Positions 1 through 7,631 of a stretch of 64,000 nucleotides of DNA are shown here, in pieces; the first letter of the stretch is position 1; the number at the start of each line of letters is the position of its first letter. Position numbers and translations under genes: made by a program. Source of the stretch: JBDIAG01 sp963835085 (GTDB taxonomy: Bacteria; Actinomycetota; Actinomycetes; Actinomycetales; CAWJMD01); NCBI GenBank assembly GCA_963835085.1, contig CAWIED010000005.1, positions 1 through 64,000 on the forward strand, given 5' to 3'. A model generated the notes under the pieces. The model did not search any database and was not told where the DNA came from. It was given only the letters and a program-made list of their open reading frames with translations.

Positions 1-170
1 TCAACGTTGCGCTGGCGCTCGCCTACTACCTGCGCTGGGTGTGGACGGTGGTCAGCGCTGGCCAGCAGTCGACGCCCACCTGGCATGTCACCCACGCCGA
101 GGGTGCCGCGTTGTCGCTGGCCGGTGGTCTGCTCGTGGTGTTCACCATTCTTCCCGGCTTGATGACCTAG
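1..170 (+). CDS. nuoN: NADH-quinone oxidoreductase subunit N, C-terminal end (partial)
   Basis: The first 170 bases hold the last 55 codons of a gene that begins outside the window, read in the frame starting at base 3 and ending in TAG at 168-170. The peptide runs NVALALAYYLRWVWTVV, then a short polar stretch, then a hydrophobic segment ending in LVVFTILPGLMT. This Tyr-Tyr-Leu-Arg helix followed by a final helix ending in LPG is typical of the C-terminus of NuoN, a proton-pumping membrane subunit of complex I. Subunit N is normally the last gene of the nuo operon, which fits the gap that follows. The identification rests on a short tail, so MrpD or NuoM relatives cannot be fully excluded. 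Confidence 0.7.
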   Translation, partial: NVALALAYYLRWVWTVVSAGQQSTPTWHVTHAEGAALSLAGGLLVVFTILPGLMT

Positions 171-646
171 CGGATAGCCGGGAAGGCGGCATGGCCCCAG
201 GGCTGAGGCGCAACGCGGGCACGTACTTGCAACCGTGGATCCCACTTCATCAAGACCAACGACCGCCCGCGGTCGGAGCGCCATTGGTCATATAGTCCAT
301 CCCTGCTCTCGTGGGCGCCTGCCGAGGCGCAACGCGACCTGAATGATCACGCAGCCGTTGTCCTTTATCCGACACGATTGGCGTGGCCACGAACTAGCTG
401 AGCACGAATCGAAGAGCGTGCCTCGCGATCGTGTCGGAAAAGGGACAACTCCAGAGGCCAACGTCAGGCGTCTCAGGCAGGGGCCGCCGCGACAGGCGCC
501 CAGCGTTGTAGCACGCCGGCGACCTGCTCGCGCAGTGACAGGGGCGGCCCGGGGACGAGCGACCTTCGTCGGTTGGTCTGGTTCCTGCCGTCCCTGACGG
601 AGTGGGTCCATTCGGCAAGGCTGACACCTGCCCTGCCGCCCGGCAC
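171..646. other. Intergenic stretch after nuoN
   Basis: No convincing gene is seen between the nuoN stop and the pgmB promoter. Open frames here have no ribosome binding site and no recognisable motif. The stretch holds one copy of a 77-bp inverted-repeat element (365-441), listed separately. Confidence 0.6.
365..441. repeat. 77-bp element with 14-bp terminal inverted repeats, copy A
   Basis: TTATCCGACACGAT at 365-378 faces ATCGTGTCGGAAAA at 428-441; 13 of 14 bases pair. The middle holds CTGAGCACGA. A second element of exactly the same length, with the same ends and the same central CTGAGCACGA, lies at 34179-34255. The rest of the interior differs. Two copies 34 kb apart suggest a MITE-like mobile repeat or a dispersed protein-binding site. 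Confidence 0.75.
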
Positions 647-652
647 TAGGCT
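647..652 (+). promoter_or_regulatory. Probable -10 element, leaderless pgmB promoter
   Basis: TAGGCT ends 7 nt before the GTG at 660. There is no Shine-Dalgarno sequence, which fits a transcript starting at or next to the start codon. The same arrangement precedes four other genes in the window. Confidence 0.5.
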
Positions 653-659
653 GCGCGTT

Positions 660-1370
660 GTGGACTGGACAAGATTCGATGCTGCACTCTTCGATCTCGA
701 CGGTGTGGTGACTCCAACCGCTGAGGTGCACATGGTGGCGTGGGCGGAGATGTTCTCTGCCTATCTCGCCAGCAAGGGCGTCAGTGAGCCTTACACTGCT
801 GACGACTATTTCGCCTATGTCGACGGCAAGCCGCGTTACGACGGAGTGCGCACGATGCTCGCCTCGCGTGGGCTGAGCCTGCCGGAGGGCGATCCGAGCG
901 ACGGGCCGGATGTCGAGACCATCTGCGGTCTGGGCAATCGCAAGAACGTGGTGTTCACGTCGGTGCTGGCACGCGATGGGGTGCAGCCCTACCCCGGCAG
1001 CGTGACGCTCATCGATCACCTGATCTCGCTCGGGGTCAAGGTCGCGATCGTCTCCTCGTCGCAGAACGCCCCGGCCGTGCTCGCTGCGGCAGGTCTCACC
1101 GACAGGTTTCCGCTCGTGGTCGACGGTGCGGTGGCACGTCGGGAAGGACTGCCCGGCAAGCCGGCGCCCGACACCTATAGTTACGCGGCCACCGCACTCG
1201 GCACCACCAATACGCGGTCCGTCGTCCTCGAAGACGCTGTCAGTGGATCCGCGGCCTGCCGGGCCGGCGGCTTCGGCCTCGTGGTCGGGGTCGATCGCGG
1301 TGCGGGGGCCGACGAGCTCATCCAGGCGGGAGCAGACCTGATCGTCGCCGACCTTGCCGAGCTGATCTGA
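660..1370 (+). CDS. pgmB: Beta-phosphoglucomutase family HAD hydrolase
   Basis: A 236-residue HAD-superfamily protein of the CbbY/beta-phosphoglucomutase type, converting beta-glucose 1-phosphate to glucose 6-phosphate. Visible motifs are FDLDGVV (nucleophile Asp12 and acid/base Asp14), the DGKPRYDG loop near residue 55, SSSQN (motif II), GKPAPDTY (motif III lysine) and EDAVSG (motif IV). The frame stays open upstream to a TTG at 573, but the family starts just before the FDLDG strand, and TAGGCT lies 7 nt before GTG 660, so that start is chosen. It is followed after 1 nt by a GH65 phosphorylase, whose beta-glucose 1-phosphate product it would use. The pair matches Rv3400-Rv3401 of M. tuberculosis. 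Confidence 0.88.
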   Translation: MDWTRFDAALFDLDGVVTPTAEVHMVAWAEMFSAYLASKGVSEPYTADDYFAYVDGKPRYDGVRTMLASRGLSLPEGDPSDGPDVETICGLGNRKNVVFTSVLARDGVQPYPGSVTLIDHLISLGVKVAIVSSSQNAPAVLAAAGLTDRFPLVVDGAVARREGLPGKPAPDTYSYAATALGTTNTRSVVLEDAVSGSAACRAGGFGLVVGVDRGAGADELIQAGADLIVADLAELI

Positions 1371-1371
1371 G

Positions 1372-3867
1372 ATGGATGTCTTTCGATTCGACGCCGATCC
1401 GGTAGATCGGGTCAGGTTTCCCGTCGACGAATGGCGGCTCGTGGAGACCTCGCCCAACGAGGACGATCTCGGCACCACCGAGACCCTGTTCGCGGTGGGC
1501 AATGGCTACCTGGGGCTGCGGGGAAATCCCGAGGAGGGCCGCAGTTCGAGCTCGAACGGCACCTTCATCGACGGTTCCACGAGACCTGGACGATCAACCA
1601 CGCCGAGGAGGCCTTCGGCTTCGCCCGTACCGGCCAGACGATCGTCAACGTTCCCGACACCAAGACGATGAAGCTGTACGTGGACGACGAGCCTCTACTG
1701 CTGTCGGTGGCCGAACTCGAAAGCTACGAACGCTCTGTCGACTTCCAGAAGGGAATCTACCGACGCGATCTCATCTGGCGTACCCCCTCGGGTAAACGCG
1801 TCAAAGTAACTACGACACGTATGGTCTCGTTCATTGAACGGCACGTCGCGATCATGACCATCGAGGTCACCATGCTGTCGGGGTTCGCTCCGGTGGTCAT
1901 CTCCTCGCAGATCATTCGCCGTCAAGACGGGGCGGACGAATACCACAACACCGTGGTCAAAGCAGACCCCAGCGGTCGGATCGACCCCCGAAAGGCCGGC
2001 AAGTTCGCCGACCGGGTATTGCTGCCGCAAGACGAGTATCACAAAGACGATCGGCTGATCGTGGGCTACAAATGCGCGCATTCCGGCATGACGATCGCCG
2101 TTGCGGCCGAGCATACGATGAACACCGAGAACACCTTCGACACGTTGCTGCGTTATGAGGGCGACCTGTCCAAGCAGGTGTTCCGGGTGCGCGCCGAGAA
2201 AGACAGGCCGATCCGGCTCACCAAGGTCGTCTCGTACCACACCTCCCGCGGGGTGCCGGTGCGCGAGCTGTTCGACCGGTGCCGACGTACGCTCGACCGG
2301 GTGCACGAGCAGGGTGTGGCGCACTATGAGCGAGGCCAGCGCATTTGGCTAGATCGCTTCTGGCACAACACCGATGTGGTCATCAAGGATCAGCCGGCCA
2401 TCCAGCAAGCCATGCGCTGGTCGCTGTTCCAGCTGGCGCAGGCATCTGCCCGCGCCGACACGCTCGGCGTGGCTGCCAAGGGTGTTACAGGATCGGGCTA
2501 TGAGGGGCATTACTTCTGGGACACCGAGGTCTACGTCATCCCCTTCCTGGCGTACACCAACCCCGAGATCGCGCGCAACGCCTTGCGTTTCAGAGCGCAC
2601 ATGCTCCCGGCCGCGCGCCAGCGCGCCCGGGAGATGAGCATGCGCGGAGCGCTCTTCCCGTGGCGCACTATCAGCGGTGAAGAGGCCTCTGCCTACTATG
2701 CGGCAGGCACCGCGCAATACCACATCAATGCCGACATCGCCTATGCCGTGTACAAATACGTGCACGTCACCGGCGATACCGAGTTCCTGTACAGCCAGGG
2801 TGTCGACATTCTCGTCGAGACGGCCAGAATCAGGGCCGACCTCGGCTTCTGGCGGACCGACGACGATCGGACGTTCCATATCCATTCCGTGACGGGATCC
2901 GACGAGTACACCACCGTCGTCAACAACAACCTCTACACGAACGTCATGGCGCGTTATAACCTGACTCGTGCTGCTGCGGTCGTGCGCCAGCTCAAGCAAG
3001 ACCTTCCCGACCTGTATGCGCGCGTCGCCAAGCGGCTCGACCTCTTCGACGACGAGCCGCAGGAATGGCAGGACTGTGCCAACGGGATGTTCATCCCCTA
3101 CGACGAGACTCTCGAAGTGCACCCCCAGGACGAGCATTTCCTGGAGCGCGAATTGTGGGATCTGGAGCTTACACCACCGGAATTGCGTCCTTTATTGCTG
3201 CACTTTCATCCGCTGGTGATCTACCGGTTCCAGGTGTTGAAGCAGGCCGATGTGGCGCGGGCCTGTTCTTGCAGGGTGACCAGTTCTCCCTGGCTGAGAA
3301 GCGCGCCGACTTCGAGTACTACGACCCCATCACCACGGGCGACTCCACGTTGTCGGCGGTGGTGCAGTCGATCATCGCCGCCGAGGTCGGCTATGCCGAC
3401 ATGGCACTGAAGTACTTCCTCACCGGTCTGTTCGTCGACCTGGCCGACCTGCACCGCAACACCTCCGACGGCGTGCACATCGCCTCGGCGGGTGGAGTGT
3501 GGGCGGCGCTGGTATCCGGATTCGCAGGCATGCGCGACAACGGCCGGCTCTCGTTCGACCCGAGGCTGCCGGCCGAGTGGGAGGGCTTGTCCTTCCCGCT
3601 GGTGCTCAGAGGACATCGACTTGTCGTCGAGCTGACCAAGACTGCTATCGAGTTCACTCTCGACGACGGAGATCCAATCGAGGTGTGGGGCGCTCCGAAC
3701 GCTTCGTGGTGCAGGCGGGAGAGCCGGTGTCGGTTTCACTGCGCAACCAGGGCCCCCGGCGGCCGAGCCTGCAAGGGCATTCGCCCGTCATCGGGGCTGC
3801 TCGCGGCGATGGATCGCTGATCACCGCCGGCGTGCCCGAGTCCCCCCAGGAGATCAGCGCCGAGTAA
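1372..3867 (+). pseudogene. Glycoside hydrolase family 65 phosphorylase with three frameshifts
   Basis: A GH65 disaccharide phosphorylase (trehalose, maltose or kojibiose type), about 830 codons if repaired, which is the normal family length. It starts MDVFRFDADPVDRVRF at 1372. The N-terminal GNGYLGLRGN motif, the GSGYEGHYFWDTE motif and the catalytic VTGSDEY (general acid Glu) are all present. The frame changes three times: near 1574 (GNPEEG... jumps to FHETWTINHAEE), near 3260 (KQADVARA jumps to FLQGDQFS) and near 3690 (the last 59 codons). Each is explained by one missing base, and sequence on both sides stays well conserved. It is therefore either a very young pseudogene or an intact gene with sequencing errors; I lean to the latter. 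Specificity cannot be read from the sequence. It is probably co-transcribed with pgmB. Confidence 0.8.
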
Positions 3868-3996
3868 ACGAGCAGGACGGGCGAGCGTGCCTGCCGCGCG
3901 TCCGGGCTCAAGCGGCCGGCCGCGCGGCGTTGTGGTCGCCCAGCCGACCACCCGAGCGGTCGGCCGCATGGTGTTGTGATCGGCTCTCCGAGCATC

Positions 3997-4440
3997 TCGA
4001 CTTGGTGTCAACTGCGGTGGATAGACCGCGATGGCACCATCGGATGGCCTCAATCCCGTTTCCGGGGCTCAACTTGGTGCCGACCGCGGCGGATACACCG
4101 CGGATGGCACCAGAGAGTGACGTCAATCCCGCTGCTGGCACTCAACCTGATGCCAACCGCGGCAACTTCACCGCGAACGGCACCACCCAGCGACTCCGGA
4201 CGGTGATGCGTCGAGTCCGGCTTCGGCAGGGCTGAAAGGGGGCGGTTTCTGACGCTATGGCAATGCCCCACCGGCCGGGGCATTGCCATAGCGCAGGAAA
4301 CCCCCCCGGCCCGCGACTAGCAAAACCGCCCTTTGCGGAAGACCCGGGCAACCGCTGCTTCCTATCGCCCGGCTCCGTCCGCCGTCGCTCAGCTCCGTCC
4401 ACCTGTCGCCCGGCTCCGCTTGTCCGCCTCTGGGTGCCGT
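3997..4440 (+). repeat. Composite repeat, copy 1
   Basis: Three tandem units of 72-73 bp begin near 4000, 4072 and 4145. Each contains a palindromic core of the type GGTGCC-AACCGCGGCGGATACACCGCG-AAC-GGCACC. They are followed by a perfect 16-bp stem (GCTATGGCAATGCCCC at 4254-4269 against 4277-4292, 7-nt loop), then a tail with CCGCCCTTTGCGG and short GGCTCCGTCC-type repeats to about 4440. The same order of parts recurs near 11.6-12.1 kb and, inverted, 27.2-27.7 kb. The 3868-4549 gap holds no gene that I can support. Confidence 0.85.
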
Positions 4441-4549
4441 GTGTCGCTGAAACTCGCCCACTGCTGCCGACCTCGACCTACCGGGCCCCGTCGGCGGGAC
4501 TTGTGCCGTCTGTCGCTGGGCCATCAGGACCAACCGAACGGTATTGCGC

Positions 4550-6412
4550 CTACCGCGGCCTACCGCCGGCGGGCACCTGCCGGACGGCGCCGAAGGAGGC
4601 GGAGGTGGCCATCGAGGCGTACGCCTGGAGTGCCTTGCTCACCACCCGGTCGCGGTCGACCGGCTGCCACGGGTGCTCGGACGAGTCCATCTTGGCGCGC
4701 CGCTCGGCCAGCACATCATCGGCCACGTTGAGCCGCAATAGGCGCGCATGCACGTCGATCTCGATCTCGTCCCCGTCCATCACCAGGCCGATGGTGCCGC
4801 CTGAGGCTGCCTCCGGAGACACATCGCCCACGGAGATGCCCGACGATCCGCCGGAGAACCGGCCATCGGTGATCAGCGCGCAGACCCGGCCAAGCCCGAT
4901 GCCCTTGATGAAGGAGGTCGGGTGCAGCATCTCCTGCATGCCCGGCCCACCGGCCGGGCCCTCATAGCGGACGACCACCACGTCACCTGCCTTCACCCGC
5001 TTGGACAGGATCGCCTCCACCGCCTGCTCCTGTGACTCCACCACCACGGCGGTGCCCACGAAGTGGAACAGCTCCTCGTCGATACCGGCCGTTTTGATGA
5101 CCGCACCGTCTTCAGCCAGGTTTCCGTACAGCACCGCCAGCCCACCGTCGACCGTGTAGGCGTGCGCCACGTCGTGGATACACCCCTGCGCGGCGTCGGT
5201 GTCGAGGGAGTCCCAGCGGTCGGCGGTCGAGAACGCCTGGGTGGTGCGCACGCCGCCGGGTGCGGCATGGAACAGCTCGAGCGCCGCAGCGCTCGGCTGC
5301 GCCGCGCGAATGTCCCACTCCTGCAACCAGGTTGACAGGTTGTTGGAATGCACGCTGTGCACGTCGCGCTCGAGCAGGCCGGCCCGGTCGAGCTCGCCCA
5401 GCAGCGCGGGGATGCCGCCGGCGCGGTGCACGTCCTCCATGTGGAAGCGCGGGTGGTTGGGCGCCACCTTCGACAGGCATGGCACCCGGCGCGAGATCGC
5501 GTCGATGTCGGCGAGGGTGAAGTCGATCTCGCCCTCCTGCGCAGCGGCCAGGATGTGCAGCACAGTGTTCGTCGAGCCGCCCATCGCGACATCGAGCGCC
5601 ATCGCATTGGTGAAGGCCGCCTTGGTGGCGATCGAGCGGGGGAGCACCGAGTCGTCGTCGCCGGCGTAGTAGCGCTCGGCGAGCTCGGTCACCAGCTGAC
5701 CGGCCCGCAGGAACAGGTTCTTGCGGGCGATGTGCGTGGCCAGCGTGGAGCCATTGCCCGGCAGTGACAGGCCGAGTGCCTCGGTGAGGCAGTTCATCGA
5801 GTTGGCCGTGAACATCCCGAACACGAGCCACAGGTGGGGCAGGCCGAACGCTCCAGGGTGGTGAGTCCGTCGTCGGTGACGTCGGGGGCCGCGGAGGCGT
5901 TGATGGCGGTGATGAGATTCGTTGGGGTGGAAGCGACTCCGTCGACTACCACGGCCTTGCCGGCCTCCATCGGGCCGCCGGAGACGAAGACCGTCGGGAT
6001 GTTGAGCCGCAAGGCCGCCATCAGCATGCCGGGGGTGATCTTGTCGCAGTTGGAGATGCAGACCAGCGCATCGGCGGTGTGGGCGTTGACCATGTACTCC
6101 ACCGAGTCGGCGATCAGCTCGCGGCTCGGGAGCGAGTAGAGCATGCCGCGCGTGGCCCATCGCGATGCCGTCATCGACCGCGATGGTGTTGAACTCCTTG
6201 TCCACGCCACCGGATTCGCGCACCGCTCCGGCCACCAGATCGCCCATGTCCTTCAGGTGCACGTGCCCCGGCACGAACTGGGTGTAGGAATTGGCAATGG
6301 CGATGATCGGCTTGCCGAAATCGTCATCGGTCATGCCGGTGGCGCGCCAGAGGGCGCGGGCGCCCGCCATGTTGCGGCCATGGGTAGACGTGCGGGAGCG
6401 CAAGGCGGGCAT
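4550..6412 (-). CDS. ilvD: Dihydroxy-acid dehydratase, with two compensating frameshifts
   Basis: IlvD dehydrates 2,3-dihydroxy-isovalerate and -methylvalerate in valine and isoleucine synthesis. The protein starts MPALRSRTSTHGRNMAGARALWRATGM, as in the family, and at 620 codons has family length. Residues from about 89 to 199 are read in the wrong frame. The correct sequence for this part lies in the neighbouring frame (5794-6210) and holds the iron-sulfur cysteines CISNCDK and CPTCGSCSG. One extra base near 6146-6153 and one missing base near 5816-5818 explain it, and the outer frame is restored afterwards. As written the protein would lack its cluster ligands. Two opposite indels in a biosynthetic gene that is otherwise perfect point to sequencing error. 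It lies alone, between composite repeat copy 1 and htpX. Confidence 0.88.
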   Translation of the reverse strand: MPALRSRTSTHGRNMAGARALWRATGMTDDDFGKPIIAIANSYTQFVPGHVHLKDMGDLVAGAVRESGGVDKEFNTIAVDDGIAMGHARHALLAPEPRADRRLGGVHGQRPHRRCAGLHLQLRQDHPRHADGGLAAQHPDGLRLRRPDGGRQGRGSRRSRFHPNESHHRHQRLRGPRRHRRRTHHPGAFGLPHLWLVFGMFTANSMNCLTEALGLSLPGNGSTLATHIARKNLFLRAGQLVTELAERYYAGDDDSVLPRSIATKAAFTNAMALDVAMGGSTNTVLHILAAAQEGEIDFTLADIDAISRRVPCLSKVAPNHPRFHMEDVHRAGGIPALLGELDRAGLLERDVHSVHSNNLSTWLQEWDIRAAQPSAAALELFHAAPGGVRTTQAFSTADRWDSLDTDAAQGCIHDVAHAYTVDGGLAVLYGNLAEDGAVIKTAGIDEELFHFVGTAVVVESQEQAVEAILSKRVKAGDVVVVRYEGPAGGPGMQEMLHPTSFIKGIGLGRVCALITDGRFSGGSSGISVGDVSPEAASGGTIGLVMDGDEIEIDVHARLLRLNVADDVLAERRAKMDSSEHPWQPVDRDRVVSKALQAYASMATSASFGAVRQVPAGGRPR

Positions 6413-6523
6413 GTGGGAACCTCCGACGACGAACGAACCCGAGAAGGTTACGCCCGGCCCCCGGCACCTGCCGACGGGCCCGGGCGTTCCATCTCACACG
6501 GGCGGAAGGAACGGGAGAGGTTT

Positions 6524-7381
6524 GTGCATTCGCACTTCAACGGTTTGAAGACGGCCATGCTGCTCAGCCTGCTGGGCGCCATCGTGATGCTCGTCAGCTG
6601 GCTGCTGTTCGGCCGTAGCTACGGTGCACTGCTGGTGGGCCTGCTGATCGCACTCGTCATGAACGGCGTCACCTACTGGCGTTCGGCGTCCATCGCGCTG
6701 CGCGCCATGCACGCCTACGAAGTGACCGAGCAACAGCAGCCGGCGATGTACCGCATCGTGCGCGAGCTCTCGCAACAGGCCGGCCAGCCCATGCCCAAGC
6801 TGTACGTCTCGCCCACCAACGCGCCCAACGCCTTCGCCACCGGGCGCAACCCGGCGAATGCCGCCGTCTGCTGCACCGAGGGCATCCTCAACCTGCTCGA
6901 CGAGCGCGAGCTGCGCGGCGTGCTCGGCCACGAGCTCATGCACGTCTACAACCGCGACATCCTCACGTCGTCGATCGCGGCCTCGGCCTCATCCATGATC
7001 ACCGCGCTCGCCTACGGGGCGATGTACTTCGGGGGCGGAGACGACAACCGTCCCAACGTGTTCGGCGCCATCGCCATCAGCGTGCTGGGCCCGCTCGCGG
7101 CGGGCGTCGTGCAGATGGCCATCTCACGCACCCGCGAATACGACGCAGACGAAGACGGTTCGCGCCTCACCGGCGATCCGCTCGCCCTCGCGTCGGCGCT
7201 GAGCAAGCTCGACAGTGGGACGAAGCTGCTGCCTATGCCACCGGAGCGGCGGCTCGTCAATGCCAGCCATCTGATGATCGCCAATCCCTTCACCGCCGGT
7301 GGTGTCAGCCGGCTTTTCGCCACCCATCCGCCCATGGCCGAGCGCATTGCCCGCTTACAGAGCATGGCCCGCAACGGCTGA
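6524..7381 (+). CDS. htpX: M48 family zinc metalloprotease HtpX
   Basis: A membrane-embedded zinc protease of 285 residues that degrades misfolded membrane proteins. The start is GTG 6524 behind GGGAGAGG, giving MHSHFNGLKTAMLLSLLG, the usual HtpX opening. Two N-terminal membrane helices (about residues 8-25 and 30-48) are followed by the HELMH zinc site, two more hydrophobic segments, and REYDADEDG, whose Glu is the third zinc ligand. It ends with the usual FATHPPMAERIARL. The open frame runs upstream to 6143 antisense to ilvD, but that part is a shadow. It is monocistronic; the next gene has its own promoter. Confidence 0.93.
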   Translation: MHSHFNGLKTAMLLSLLGAIVMLVSWLLFGRSYGALLVGLLIALVMNGVTYWRSASIALRAMHAYEVTEQQQPAMYRIVRELSQQAGQPMPKLYVSPTNAPNAFATGRNPANAAVCCTEGILNLLDERELRGVLGHELMHVYNRDILTSSIAASASSMITALAYGAMYFGGGDDNRPNVFGAIAISVLGPLAAGVVQMAISRTREYDADEDGSRLTGDPLALASALSKLDSGTKLLPMPPERRLVNASHLMIANPFTAGGVSRLFATHPPMAERIARLQSMARNG

Positions 7382-7460
7382 TCCGAACGCGCGAGCGGCC
7401 CATATCATCTGGCGGGAGCTGGTAAGGCCAGGCTTGGCGGTAGCAGTGGGTGGGATTCGG

Positions 7461-7466
7461 TAGACT
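7461..7466 (+). promoter_or_regulatory. Probable -10 element of the sulfate-reduction leader
   Basis: TAGACT lies 6 nt before GTG 7473 with no Shine-Dalgarno in between, so the leader ORF is probably translated from a leaderless transcript. Confidence 0.5.
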
Positions 7467-7472
7467 CCTGAC

Positions 7473-7565
7473 GTGCTGTGCGCCATCTCCCTGCGTCTCG
7501 TGACCCGTCGTCACGTAGACCTCCAGCGCGTACATGCCGACGCGATGTGTCTTCTCGCCGTCTGA
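7473..7565 (+). CDS. Short leader peptide upstream of the sulfite reductase operon
   Basis: A 30-codon ORF, GTG 7473 to TGA 7565, encodes MLCAISLRLVTRRHVDLQRV followed by ten residues with a second cysteine and ending LLAV. Short peptides with the core RRHVDL-x-RV and nearby cysteines occur upstream of sulfur-assimilation genes in many actinomycetes and are annotated there as putative leader peptides. This one lies 66 nt before the sulfite reductase start. A likely role is translational or attenuation control by cysteine supply. The two cysteines (positions 3 and 26) are not consecutive, unlike the polycysteine leaders of mycobacteria. Coding status is inferred from the motif, the position and the promoter spacing. 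Confidence 0.7.
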   Translation: MLCAISLRLVTRRHVDLQRVHADAMCLLAV

Positions 7566-7631
7566 CGCGCGCCCTCCGGCGGCGTCGGCCCCATGCCAGT
7601 CAGCCCGGAATCAGCCAGCGGAGGCGCCCTC

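Noticed and set aside
288..1502. Long minus-strand ORF of about 400 codons opposite pgmB
   Set aside because: It is antisense to a clear HAD gene and rich in Arg, Gly and His without motifs; it arises from high-GC codon bias.
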